Shown: positions 47,535 through 60,261 of the stretch, piece by piece | How the letters are laid out: each line of letters starts with the position of its first letter | How positions within the stretch are numbered: the first letter of the stretch is position 1 | Source: Bolinopsis microptera | Lineage: Eukaryota > Ctenophora > Tentaculata > Lobata > Bolinopsidae | NCBI RefSeq assembly: GCF_026151205.1 | Contig: NC_087082.1 | Coordinates: 19,492,494-19,556,493, forward strand | Length of the DNA: 64,000 nucleotides | Direction of reading: 5' to 3' | The notes under the pieces: model-generated | Database searches by the model: none | Told to the model about the DNA's origin: nothing | Seen by the model: only the letters and a program-made list of their open reading frames with translations | Made by a program: the position numbers and the translations under genes

Positions 47535-50500
47535 ATACTGATTTTGGAGTCCATTAAAGAAAGCTTTTACCCATCAAAAAAGTTTCAATTGGATATCTTT
47601 TTACGGTTTTTGCAGAAAGTTCGCGTTAAAGTTGATGCCATGGTGCCAAAGGGGTTAAAAAAAAAAAATGGCCGCATGGTACGATAAAACACGTTCATAT
47701 ATATCGTCTCGCTTTAATATAGTAAGAATAGCAAATTTTTATTTACAAGAAATTTCGCCGCTGTTAAAACCACCACGAATCAATTTCCCTCCATACGATG
47801 TACTTGAATTTTGTATCATTAATTCTTTTCGATAAAAGTGTGACTGGAAAAAAGTGCAGCATATTCAACTACTATGTTTTTAATAAATGTAAAATGAGTG
47901 GGATTCGCGCATGGTAAAAATAGACGATTGTATTTGACCAATGTAGCGCCGCGCCGATCAACAATAAATAAAATCCAGAAAATTGCGAAATAACTTGCGA
48001 AGAGGAACTTCACTGTAATTAATTAACACATGGCTACGTCGCGCGCAGCATAACAGACGCTTAGCTTCCGGCTTCCAATACACATAATGATAGGGGATCG
48101 ATGGTCTAATTGCGAAGGAGCAGACTTTTGTCCATCACCGTAGACTAGGACCGTCCGGGCCACCTCATATTCATAACTCGATTACTTCTTTTCCTACGAT
48201 CTTTTTGCCTTCGCAAGAGATAGGGAAAAAAATTCAAACAAATAAAGTTAATTGCTTTACACAAGACCAAAATATTTAGCAAAGAATATTGGGCGGATAT
48301 TGAATTTCTGTTCAAATTTCAAAGGGTGCAGGATGTTCAGCTCGACTAAAACTATGAAAATCATTTGTAGGCCCAAAAATGACTCGTCTCCAGAATCCCA
48401 GTCTTATGCTTAAATTGATATAACCCACTAGCTCTAACTAGCGCTGAATTGTTTGATTAAAACGCCTGTAATGTGACCTCCAGCTAGTCATCATTGAGAT
48501 TTCAGGCAAATTTAGATGTTCAAAAGATCAGGATGTTTTCACTGTTCAGCTCGTCTAAATCCAAAAATCCCGATTTACTGCGTCGCTTTTTTCCTTTTCC
48601 AATCTCCGCGGTAAATCGATGCACCCATTGGTAATGTTTCAGCATTATCATAACATCTTGTTGTGTTATTTGGTGGTTTCAAATGCAAATTTCCAGTTAC
48701 GCTGGGGACCCCAGGCTATTATTACTCGCCCAGTAATTTTCCAGTAGATCCCGTGGGACTTGTTTCTTTCACTCCCAATTGGATCATTAATTTGAATATA
48801 ATTATCTTTCAGTGTGTGAACGAGATAAAGCTGAAAGTCCTGAAGATCCTCCCAAAAATCTAAACACACGACACAATGAATCAATTGCTACACTTATATA
48901 CTCTTACTTTTATTTAGAAAAGGCCTTTTTCACAACATACAGGAAGTTAAATGTTCTTTTCAATATTCCCTGCTCAGCAAATCACATACAGATATTAAAA
49001 GTAGTAAAATTAGTGGCCGAGTTTTTATGTTTATCTTTAAAACCTCGGCGGCATTTATTGCATGAGCTAAGGTCAAACTTTCAGCTACTCTTACTCAAGA
49101 ATGTTTGAAATCCGTGGCACATAAAAAAGCATTATCTCTTAAAAAAGATTTTGAACGCTGGATTTTCGAAACACTCCCAGAGAAAAGAAAGCCATTGACC
49201 AGCACGCTCAGAACAACTGTTTCACTTGTCCTACATAGTCTCTACGACCGCAATATAATCCTGGAAACATATCCTCATATCATCGACTGATAAAAGCGAA
49301 ACCTCTCCAGGATCTCACACAATAAAAACTACCAATATTTGAGGATCCGATAAAAGTTGCCTCAATTATCAAATTTCTAATCATCACAACTAACAATACT
49401 ATTACTATATTGTAATAACCCAAAACTTTAAAAGTCCTTTTTTAAATCTTTTTTAAAGCATATCTTACACTTTCTGTTTTCTTCTAAATTTTAACTTCAC
49501 TACGAAACTATTCATACTACCTTCATATCACAACATCCCTCCAAAAATGCTAACGGTATCCTCATGCAATGTCCGAAGAAATTGTCGCTATTCAGAACGG
49601 ATTTTAGGGTGGATTATATCTATGCTGGTCTGTCGACAGTCGAAGGTCCGAAGTTTTGTGGCAGTAAAGTGCTCACAACACAGCTCTGAAAGGCTCTAGA
49701 AGGTTCCCGATACCATCAGAAGATCGGACACTCCATTCTATCATATACAAGTAAGAACCTAAAAGAAAGTCCCAGGGCTCGAGCAAAAAGTGGATTTTTA
49801 TGCCCGTAACAAAACAAGCTCAACTATGATACAAAAGGAAGTCACTTCATATTCAAAAAAAGATACAACCAACAAGATCCCGAAGTCTAACTAACGTAAA
49901 TAACTAAATAATATTAACCCACATCAAGCCTAATTTATACCTATTACCTGAATTTATAATAGAACAGTTAGCAATACCTGCAGGGCATTAACTAGCAAAT
50001 CTGCTCAAAACAAAGCGTCGAGGTGAAATACCGTAGCTTCTGTGTTTTATGTCCTTTTTATTCAAATGAAAAACTAGCTGCGCTGTAAAAACACAACTGT
50101 GCTCAGAAGGAACTACACACACCCAAAACTTTAATAACTCACGTACTTCGTAGCAGAATGCTAAAACATTTTAGAGAAATTGATATGGGGTCAAACTTAG
50201 AATTTCTGACGCCAATCCCTTTTTTCATCACTAAACTTGAATGACACTTTGAGCCAGGGGACTCAAGTATTCTAACACACTTTTGGTTTGGGTAATTGAA
50301 GCGCTTTCCCTCCCAAAAGTTCAAGTCGTTTATCGCACTTTAAAATGTCATATAACTCGGCATAGTTATAAGCCGAGTTGTGATGAAATTTTAACGAATT
50401 TCAGAAATCTAAGTTATGACCCATATCTCTATATTCTCATGAAATATTTTAGCAATACAATTACGTAGTTATTAAAGGTTGCGTGTGGTATTTCCTTCAG

Positions 50501-52400
50501 CCCACCCTGTAATTAATACTGTATTTAAATTTAATTATAGTTGTGTACGCACAATAAGCGACAAACTTTCAAACTAATTAATTCTACCAATATGTTAACA
50601 AATATTATTATTAAGCACAGCTTAGGATATGGAATTGATGATTTTTTGCGTTCTACGTCATATCAAAAATTTTCATCCCTATTCGTTTTAAGTGTTCAAA
50701 CGATTTTCAGGCTAAAGTGACGCGGTGAAACGCCTAATTAAATAAGTTCATTGCACACAGCAAAGTAACAAAGAGGATTACTGATCTTGCTATATATCCA
50801 AGCACCTGAGTATTTCGTGATCTGAGAGCAGGTTGGAGTTGCAAATATCCGTCCTCCCTCGCTGTCCCCCTCGCATTCTTATCCTCCGTTCTCAGAACTT
50901 GGGTTTGTACAGGTCTTACTCCTCATATGATTAACCTCCTCCACATTCAGCAGAACAGGGCCGAACCATATCTCCAAATTCACTCCATCCCACCGTCAAC
51001 TCAACTACTTTTAGGTGTTATCATATAATTTTGTTGTATTAACAAATTTATAAACCGTCATTCAGATGGGGGCGAAAAGAGGCGATTTGGACTGTTTCTT
51101 CTTCCTGCTGCTAAAACTGTATTCTACACAGCTTACAAAATTTATGAAATGATAGCCAGGGGTCCCCACTCAAACTATATCATTGGATCAATGAAAAACT
51201 AGTTTACGGAAGTAACTGCACCCACACGCAAACCTTTCAAATTTCGGAGCTGAGAGTATAGACATTATAGACACAACGCCAGCACATGAACTCAGCTATA
51301 AAATATAATATTATGAGTATTTATGATTTATTGTAAAAATGCTTACCAGGCATGTAGGTATTTCACATAACCCCCCGCGAGATTAGGTTCCCTCACTATT
51401 CAAACACCAAGGGTTTTTGCTTCACTGAGTAAATGACGACCACATTATAATGAAGAATTTCTAGTCAAAGTATAAAGAAATTTCTCCAGATCATTTATAA
51501 ATCCAAAGCCCCTTCATTGCAGATTTTTGTAGATGTTTTACTTAAATTATAATAACGGTTTGTGCCCCTACCTTGTGCTCGCACTTGATAGCAATGATTA
51601 TGGAACACTACCAGATATCAGATATTGAAGACTTACCCGTCTGGATTTCTGCAATAGTCTCCTTCCATTCCTGAATCAGGTAAGCTGAAAAATGTTTTTG
51701 TAATAAAAATTTTCCTCAAGTAGGTAGTGTTGTGAACTAACAAATTTGGCTTCGAGTTGAGATCCCTTTTAGAAAAAATTCAAGTTTGGGTGTAAAAATT
51801 ATTGAAAGACGCTCGATTAAATTAGAGTACATGTCTATCGTCCAAAAACCGAATAATTGGATAAGAATAAATCTAATTCTCTGGATTTATGTCGTATTGT
51901 GTCGCCTTGGGTGAGACTAGCATTATACGTTGTGCATTAGAACACCAAGAAAACTTACTTCTCAGCAGTTTCTGTCGTGTTTAATAGGTGATTGAGAGTC
52001 CATCTCTGGCAGACGTGTCCCTAATGATGTGACAGATACAGTTCCCCTGTAGTCTGATCCACCTCACCCGCTTTAAAACACACACCGCGTCTGGAGCTGG
52101 AGTTAATCCATGTTGTTTATTCATTTTAGAAACGAACGTTAATAAGAATAAAAGTAGTTTCTTGATAGAAGAAACTGCGCACGACGGAAGAGAAAAAGAT
52201 CAAGAGCCTGAGTTTGACAGAGAAGAACTCTAAGTTTCTCTTTGAAAAGGAGTACAAAGATATAACCGAGAGCGTGACTATGTTAAACCCCACCAGGACT
52301 TGAAAGACCTTGACACACCTAATTGGAACTACGTACAGGCCACCCAACATGGGATGAATTCCCCTAACACTTAAGTCAAGGAGAAATAATTCCACACATG
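47535..52400. other. AT-rich region without a recognised gene
   Basis: About 4.9 kb. Two overlapping frames at 48812-49108 and 49105-49290 are the longest coherent stretch but match no family I know and are offset by a frameshift. A small hairpin (aactcggc...gccgagtt) sits at 50355-50380. The right part may include 5' sequence of the retroelement fossil below. Confidence 0.4.
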
Positions 52401-54765
52401 GGTCAAATGTGTCAACTACCAGATCTAAAGAAGTGTCGAACGTCAGTCAACAATCTACACCATATGAAATGCAGGAATTGGAAAACGAGTTGTTCCCCCC
52501 ACAGTGGAAGGTGGGAGTGAGTACATTAATTCCAAAAACGGATGATCTGAAAGATCACTGCAATTCCGTACATCACACTCCAAACTTAGTGGGAAGCTGT
52601 TCTTGTGCCATCTGGGAGACCGTGTACTTGAGCAGTGCTCAAGTACACGGTCCCCCCAAGGGCAAAAACAGCTTCCCCCAACTCAATGAGCACATGACAA
52701 CAAAATCTTCTCATTGACACCTCAGTACAGAAAGTTTACATGAAGAAAACCCCTGGATGCCTAGAACACACTCAAGCCCATCCTGCACAGTAAAGATGCT
52801 AAAAGCCACCAGAAGACAAGTCCACGTGATCTGGATTACCTTAATGCGTATGGAGAGTCCCACAGCCTTATAAATTATGCCCTACGCCGGTACCACCTAC
52901 CTGAAAAGCTTCATTAAGCTTATAATTGAGTATTATGGAAGCCTAAAGGCCTAGTTAAGTGCAGAAAATGGACATCCAAACATTCTGGTATGAGCTAGCT
53001 GTTTCCAGAGGGAGACCCACTGATCCTGTCCTTATGTAATCAACGTCCTTACTGTACTTCTAGCTGTACTGGTCAGTCAAGTGGGTATGAGCCAAGCTTC
53101 AGTGTGCAAGACTCAAAGAAAGCATTTGCTGATGACCTATAACCCTGTTGTCGTTAAGGAGCGAGAAGGAGAAGAAGAAGATTTGAAGGAAGTAAAAGAG
53201 TTCCCTGGACTGGGCGAAGAAATGAAGGCTAAACCATCGAAGTGCCTGTCGGGTCTATTATGCGTACTGGAGGAAAGTACAATACCTATGATGCAATGTA
53301 CTAAGTCGAACAACAGGTGCCAAATCCATTATCAAGCACCAATGACGTTCCTAGGAATGTACATGTATGTAGATCTTAGGTGAAGAGAAATTTGGACCCT
53401 GATTAAGAAGAACTAGAGGACCTTTTGGAAACAAAGGTCTAATGATGAAATCACGGTCCACAGTAGGCGTGGGTGGATAACCACCTCATCATTAGTAAGA
53501 TGTCATGGGGTTAACTGTTGATCAACCTACGCATCACATTGTGAGAGCGCTTGAGGCGCATAGTGTAACAGATACCTTAAGAAGTGCTAGGGAATTGTGC
53601 ATCCTTGTACCACCACCACCGAACACTAGCAGGAGTAGAGACCAGAAAGGATTGCACTGAAAAACAATCTGCACTGAGTACAAAGTCATCCAACGTATTA
53701 AGGGACAAACCAAACTTTGTAACTCTAGTGACCCCTAACTGCTAAAAAGTTTACACTAAACCATAGCTATTGCAGACACACAGAAGATTGGTCTTATCCC
53801 AAAGAGCAGAAGACCGTCAGCGCCAACTTTACTTCCAAGAGATTTAGTTGGAAACCTGTAGTTGGTACAACTGCCCTCGGGTATGGACAAGATAATGAGG
53901 ACAACATCAGAGAGGAAACAGCTAACCAACAGGTGTAGGACTTTGATGAAGAGACCTTATTTGTTCAACTTTGTTGACAAAAAGCGGCAAAACCTCTTTC
54001 TCACATGGGAACATACAAATGACATTCACAACCGACGTGGAAAACCTGATCATCAAACTTAGTCCGAACTGTCATGCTATCCATGAAACTGCGTCAACAC
54101 CTAGCACCTAAAGCTTTGGAATAAAGCCTTTCAGAAACTGTAAACTCCATCAAACAAGGGAGACACTCAATCAAAACCTCACGTTCTGCCCAGGTTGCAA
54201 CCAAGACAGGGACGTTTTCAACTGGCGCTATGATCAGGTCTACGTGAAAATCATGAAGACCTGCTTCATCACAGATGACGAGGTTAATCCTACAACGCCA
54301 AGGAAACCGAAGAGGGCACCGTCGGTCCTTCACAAGGCAGGGCATAACGCGAAAGGTTACCTAGCTGCTGACCAACTCATCATAAGACCCAAAATATTTC
54401 TTTCAGATGCCAACGACTAGAAATGATAATATTTGATGAGGAGGAGAAGACAGAGGAACTTCCCGCAGCACAATTGCAGCTACACCACTAATACCTGATG
54501 TAGTATCTATCCCAGATAAAGTAAAGTAGGTTTATCTAATGGAGCTGAACTTGTGGCAATGACAGAACTTGCTGATCAAGAGAAGCGAAAGATGAAAAGA
54601 TTATCAGCGCTGACAGAAGGATAGAAGCCAACGATGGCTTGCAAACTCCAGACAGAAGCAAGTGGGAGCTCGATCATTAACCACTATAGCTCCCAACCTT
54701 TATGAACCACCGCTGAACGTAAAGACCAAAGAGAAGAAGAAGACGCTGAGATCATCTTAAGGAAC
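52400..54765 (+). pseudogene. Decayed non-LTR-type retrotransposon reverse transcriptase
   Basis: No intact frame, but RT landmarks appear in order: WKVGVSTLIPKTDDLKD (52510-52560); a YGxxHSLINYALRRYHLPEKL stretch at about 52850-52915 (the DAYGSVPH-type block); a remnant of the FQGDPLS block near 53000-53030; and AFADDL, the catalytic YxDD equivalent, at about 53122-53139, followed at once by a stop. Further on, NWRYDQV near 54220 and a charged ELAD/ERK-like stretch near 54540-54640 fit the C-terminal part of this RT family as seen in many aquatic invertebrates. Multiple frameshifts and stops. Exact clade not assigned. Confidence 0.7.
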
Positions 54766-57700
54766 ATAGTATCCCCCATCTATTTGTCCAGAAACACAAG
54801 CAATGGCCAGATGATAGGGAGTTAACCAAGAGACCAGTATAACATAGTGGAGCGTAGAATGTTGGGCCCAGAAAAACATGTTTCTACTATCCCGCTATGA
54901 ACCCGTCATAATCCAGGGACTACTAGAAGTGATGATGCCTGAGGTTGTTGAAAGACCTTTCGAAACCAATCAAAGAGTAGCCCATCACGCCAAGCAGTTA
55001 TGCATGTAGTGAAGTATACACTTATAGATACAACCAACTTTGTAACACTCCGATGGCTTGATAGTGAGGTCGTATCTTCAACAAATGTAATCCAGTGTTT
55101 CTCACTACATCGGGCCCACAGGTTCCTCCTATTAAAAAATTTTTGATTTTGGTAAATGTGTGCTGACTCACCAACTAAGAATTAAAAAACCTAATATTTA
55201 GTGTATAACAGGTAACATTGAATAGGTTATATTTTACTCTTAGGTAGATATTAAGAATTAGGTAATTTCTTAATTGTATGACTATTTCCATTAGTGAACT
55301 TTAAAATATTTGATTTAAGAGGTTTTTTTATATAGGACTGGATCACAGTGTGAAAAACAGATTCCTATTTATATATTATTTTTAAAGTGATATTTAATAA
55401 ATGATTAAAAGAACCAATTTTAAAGTTGCCATAGTAAAGCCTTAGGTCCCAAAAATATACCCATTATGCCACGAAAAACAACTTAAATCAGAAGGGCTGT
55501 CACTCTATTAAATGCACCACACCGCTTTCCCATCCACTGACACTAAAAGTTATAACAATAAATTTCTTCAATCCTAATTTTGTATGTGATGAACACGTGT
55601 CCTAACAAAATTTTACTAGTTTGCCGTTTGGTGTGAGCAATAGCGAACAGCACGAACACTCCTTTTGCCCGTCCAACCTAAATCTAATCTATTTACAGAG
55701 TGACAACCATACTACACATTGAATTAGGATTCCTTTAAATAATATTGATTTATTGTAATCTTGTTTACTCGGTAATAAATGCATAAAATGAATTTTTTGT
55801 TTAACTGAATTTTTTTGTTTAACTGAGGTAGATTTAATTAGATTTGGGGTTTGCGGTTAATTCTGCGATTGCGGTAAATATGAGGGATTCCTTGGAATTC
55901 CTGGAAATATCTACTTTACCTCCGTTTGCACCCCGACACTTATTGGGACCGACAATGGATGGGGGTCCACGACATGATGGTAAGGGGTCACGACTATGTA
56001 TGGGGTCACGAACCTTCATACAAATCTTAATCAGGTCACCGCATAACCCGTAGAGGAAATTCTACGAATCTTCAAAACTTTGGAACAATCCACTTATTGA
56101 TAGGGAATATTTTATATCTCATATTTCCTTACTGACTAGACCCATAATAAACTTAATTTTTACATTCTGCAACTTTCAGTGAAGGGATCAAACATTCAGG
56201 ATAAAATATACATTCCTATTTGCCCAAACGAGCTGTCCCCATTATGTCAATGGGTTATCCGACTTAAAGTCATTCCTATCGATTGGCAGTCGTTCTAAGC
56301 AACTTGTTTTTCTTAAGTATCAACATTTTAGTTATTCCAAAGTTCAATATCAAACTTTTAATGAGGAACACAACGTGTAGATACATAAGACATAACATGA
56401 AGATTGTACAGATACTCCCATGTGTAGCCTGTGTAAAACATATTTTAAAAACAATTCTCATATTTACCTCCCGCATATATACCTCCATGTATTTCCACAC
56501 AAATAGCCTTCATCACATTACTTTAAACATTTATCAAAAGGAATAACCGATTAGTAATTTAAAAGATCCACTAAAATTAATTTTATAGTTGGTAATCACA
56601 CTTCCACAAATAATTAATAAATTTTTTAAATATTCGTTGCCCAAATGGTACAATAGCAAAAAATTCCAGGCAGGAGACATGCCGATCTGTCATGGGGGTA
56701 TACAAACTTCTTAGCATCTCTACAGAAAAAATAGTCAAAAAGTTTCTAAATTGTGTCGACCTTGCCGATTAGGGCATTATGTCCACTCCATTAATTATAT
56801 TGCTTTCTATGTCCTTAAATTTTGTATTGTTATTGTTACTAATCTTGCAGGCTACTAGCTGTTTTTTTTGCAGTCATGCCCTCTTTCCTTCCTTTCTAAA
56901 TTCCTTACAAGCCCTCCTCTCTTACCACCCTTTTCACCACTTCTTTCACTCCATTCACTACATATCTTATTACCACAGTATCCGCCAAAACCAACAGGCC
57001 CAGTAGAAAGGGGCTTGACGTTGTTTCCCACTTGGCCCCTGCACCCAACTGACGGTCGCTTCCATCCAACTCTCAAATAAACTTACCTTCAGTGAAAGGC
57101 CAATGGTCACAAATAGCGATGTTTAGAGCATGGTGGGAACAAATCCGACCTCCTTTTACACCCTTTGGACGACTCTCCGCAAATGCGAAAGAAGACCCCG
57201 GGGAGGCTCCATTGGTTTTAGTAGGTTGCATATTTTATTAAAAATAAAAAATAATAAATAAAAAAATTTAAAAATAGAATAAAAAAACTTAACTCTCTGT
57301 ACAACCCTGCTGTACTAAATGTCGAACACACTAAATCATGCCTAAAACTTTCCTAAAATACGGTGGCTAACACGAGTATACAACAACTGTTAGAGCAATC
57401 TTATACTCTATTCCGATGTCTAGTTGGAAGAAAATTGGCCTTTTTACCATCAGGAATGTAGTGACCCGTCCCCATTTTTAATAGCTTTTCTATTTCTACC
57501 AAACAGAATCGTACACAGGAATTTTGTGCTTCAGGAGTTTCTTTATGAGAAAATCAGGTAAACAGATCAATATAACATTTCTTGATTATTATTATATAGC
57601 ATGCAAAAAGTACTATACTTACTGCATCAACCAACTACAGCAACAATATGGCAGCTAGGGACACTGTTAACTTCATCTTTGAATTTCTTTATCACCACTG

Positions 57701-58107
57701 TGATATTCCGCTGAACAAATTAATCCTATGTTTAAAGTTTTGGATTAAACAAATTTGAAACAACAGTGTGATAGAATTCGGAACTCTATCACCAAAACAG
57801 GATTTTGTGTCGTGCAGCCAAATGACTTCACAAGAACTTCAGTGACCACCTCAGGGCTCACATAGGCCTGTCAGATATCATGATACTTACTGATCCAACC
57901 GGAAATCCTACGCGCCCGCTTTCTTCTCGAAATAATTTAAGACTTGACCTATAAATTTTGAGTTTCTCACGCTTAAATCTAGGTTATTTCGATTTTAAAT
58001 CTGACAAACCCATCATAACAGCATCATTTAAAATAAAGGCCACGCCAATCGAAACATATTAATAAATGTGTTTAACTTTATCAGTCAAAACTTGCCCTCT
58101 GTGCATT
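54766..58107. other. AT-rich region without a recognised gene
   Basis: Only short frames without domains (55834-56053, 56276-56546, 56779-57080). The last are pyrimidine-rich low-complexity readings. No RNA gene seen. Confidence 0.4.
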
Positions 58108-58171
58108 GACTGGTAACATTACATTTTGAAGAAATGAATGATTTATTTCTTCAAAAGGTAATGAACCAGTC
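58108..58171. other. 64-bp hairpin, possible pre-miRNA-like fold
   Basis: Left arm gactggtaacattacatttt then gaagaaa pairs with right arm tttcttcaaaaggtaatgaa then ccagtc over about 27 bp with about four mismatches or gaps and a loop of about 11 nt. It could equally be a tiny fold-back element. Confidence 0.4.
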
Positions 58172-58489
58172 AGCCCAAAAAGAAAATTTTTTTTTAACCG
58201 ATTAAAGTTAACGAAATATTCAAATTAAAAGCCGTAAATATAACAAACTGTTAAACTCCTACTAGTATAATATGATGTGTCAAGGGTTACTTTGGCCGAA
58301 AAGTCAATAATAAGTGACGTTCAGGAAAAATTGATGGTCGAAAAAATTGAAAATTGAAAATAAGACACAAGTCCGCAAATGATTGTGATTGAATATAGCT
58401 CGATATGTATTACTACTTAGTTTACATCACCCACCAAATGCGATATGAACAACTCGGTTTGATTGTTGAGGAAAAGAAGAGGTCTGGTA

Positions 58490-58870
58490 ATACAAGGCCC
58501 CTTCCAGCCATTGCCACCTGCCACCTAATTTGGCAGGTTTTACATTAAGGCTGATAATCAATTTGAAGTCTTAAAATGATTCCTGCAAAATTAACCGAAA
58601 TCCTGCCTATTTATCGTATTCGCGCAGAGATGTATCTCACGTAATTATTTAATCGAGTTGTTGATTTATAGAAAAGCCTGCAAAATTAAGACAAAACCTG
58701 CCTCACCTTTTACCTACCCTCAGCAGGTTTGCTCTATTTTAGCAGGTTTTCCGTTAAATATAAAGTCGAATGCTGCATATTTAACGCAAATCCTGCGTAA
58801 TCTGAGATAATTCGAATCAACTTGTGGCGTGATTAAACCTATATATTGGCAGGCTTTTGGATAATTTGAG
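58490..58870. repeat. Cluster of cctgc / gcagg motifs in both orientations
   Basis: At least nine short blocks such as cctgcaaaattaa, aaatcctgcc, gcaggttttacattaa and gcaggttttccgttaaa, spaced irregularly over 380 bp, half inverted. Not a regular tandem array. Confidence 0.45.
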
Positions 58871-59024
58871 TGTAAAATGTGGAATACTGTAACGATCGTA
58901 TAACCTTATCACTAGGTAAATAGGTAGGGATTAGGACTGAGACTTGGGTTGTGCAAAGCTACAGAAGTACAGAATGCTACATGGCTCTATAGTTTACACT
59001 TTTATACAATATGCAGTCACTAGT

Positions 59025-59137
59025 CAGTGGCGAAACGACCGCCCGACACCCCGGCTATGCCTATACCCCTGCTATGCGGAAGTGGGATGGGGGGGGGGGG
59101 GGTGCAGCTGCGGCCTCTTAGGTACGTTTCGCCACTG
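59025..59137. mobile_element. 113-bp MITE-like element with CAGTGGCG ends
   Basis: Ends cagtggcgaaacg and cgtttcgccactg are perfect 13-bp inverted repeats. The match continues outward to atatgcagt/actgcatat if an 11-bp insertion (cactagtcagt) on the left is skipped. GC-rich interior with a G-run. CAGTGGCG termini occur in several cut-and-paste families. Confidence 0.65.
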
Positions 59138-59334
59138 CATATTATCCACTATTACCAACACGGGGTCTATGATAAGTTTGAGTATAAAAGTATAAAAACC
59201 GATTATTGGAAAATAACTGTTTGCTTAACTTCAGTTCTGAGGTTGCCATTTTTAGATACATTCCTTGACTATGCCATACTCCATAGGTCAAAGAAATAAT
59301 AGACTTATCATGTTGCAAAATCATTCGGTGACAG

Positions 59335-59864
59335 CATTTTCCTGTTCCAAACAGTACAGGAAGCGCTACTTGGAAACTCCATCGGAAGGTTCACTGCCGT
59401 CAGAGGAAGTTGACACTTGACAGCATGGTTAAAGAGCTTGCCGTTACCTTAGCTGATGGGCCAAAGTACGTTGTTATTTCTAGCAAGACAAGCAAAAGCA
59501 ACACAGACCTCACAAAACTGTTGCCAGCGGTAAATATCGCAAAAGCCCAGCCTAGGCGCACCACTAGGACAAAATACAAGGAAGAAGCTGGCTATCGACC
59601 CGTCATGAACACGCAGGTTATCCAAGACCCTAAGATAGAATTATATTTTTCGAAAATGACTTGTTCATGTTTAAAAATGCTGACGGCACAAACAGTGTCC
59701 TGATAATCGTGGAAAATATTTCACAGAACGATTTTATTCTCCATAAGGCTGTCGTTGGCAAACTCGTCCAAGAGTGCCACGACCATGCTGACTGCTTTCA
59801 GTTAATAGATTTAGACGAAAAGTATGTCAGTGTTCAGGAAGATGCGCTTATATTTTATAATTGA
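59335..59864 (+). pseudogene. Frameshifted coding remnant, unrecognised
   Basis: An open frame (59410-59703, open further upstream without ATG) containing LAVTLADGPKYVVISSKTSK shifts at a T-run near 59648 into a second frame (to stop at 59862-59864) containing NADGTNSVLIIVENISQND and CFQLIDLDEKYVSVQEDALI. The two look like parts of one protein with a single-base homopolymer error or mutation. No domain recognised; it could be a transposon-derived or host gene exon. Confidence 0.45.
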
Positions 59865-60261
59865 TCGAACAAGTGGTCAGGAAATGGGTTGTCCACGTTA
59901 TCAAAAATATTGATATTTGACTAATTTATGGGACGAAATTTACCAAATTTGGTGCGTATGCCCAAATATGGGCATATGGTTTTTGGCTCATAACTCAGTC
60001 ATTTTTAGTCCAATCTTGATGAAATTTTATATACGAGTTCAGGAGACCACTAGCTACAAGTACAGCACCTAAAATCTGGGTTTTTGGCATGTTCAGGGTA
60101 TTTGGCTAAATTGGGCCTAATTTGGACCAAATATGGGCGTGGCTGCCCCGCAGGCACCGTTTGGCGGTTGGGGTCCAGGACCCCCTCAAAAGTTCGGTCA
60201 CTGGTCCTAGTTTGTTGGTCAACTGCTATCTGCAAATCAAGTTTCACAAAAAAATATTAAC
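59865..60261. other. Unassigned stretch
   Basis: Contains the palindrome gcccaaatatgggc and a ggggtccaggacccc hairpin at about 60169. No gene. Confidence 0.4.

Noticed and set aside
48812..49290. Two overlapping plus frames of 98 and 61 codons
   Set aside because: Coherent-looking but no recognised domain, no splice partners, and a frame offset between them; not enough to call a gene.
56779..57080. Leu/Pro/Ser-rich plus frame and Gly/Arg-rich minus frame
   Set aside because: Compositionally biased pyrimidine stretch with no domain or splice signals I could defend.
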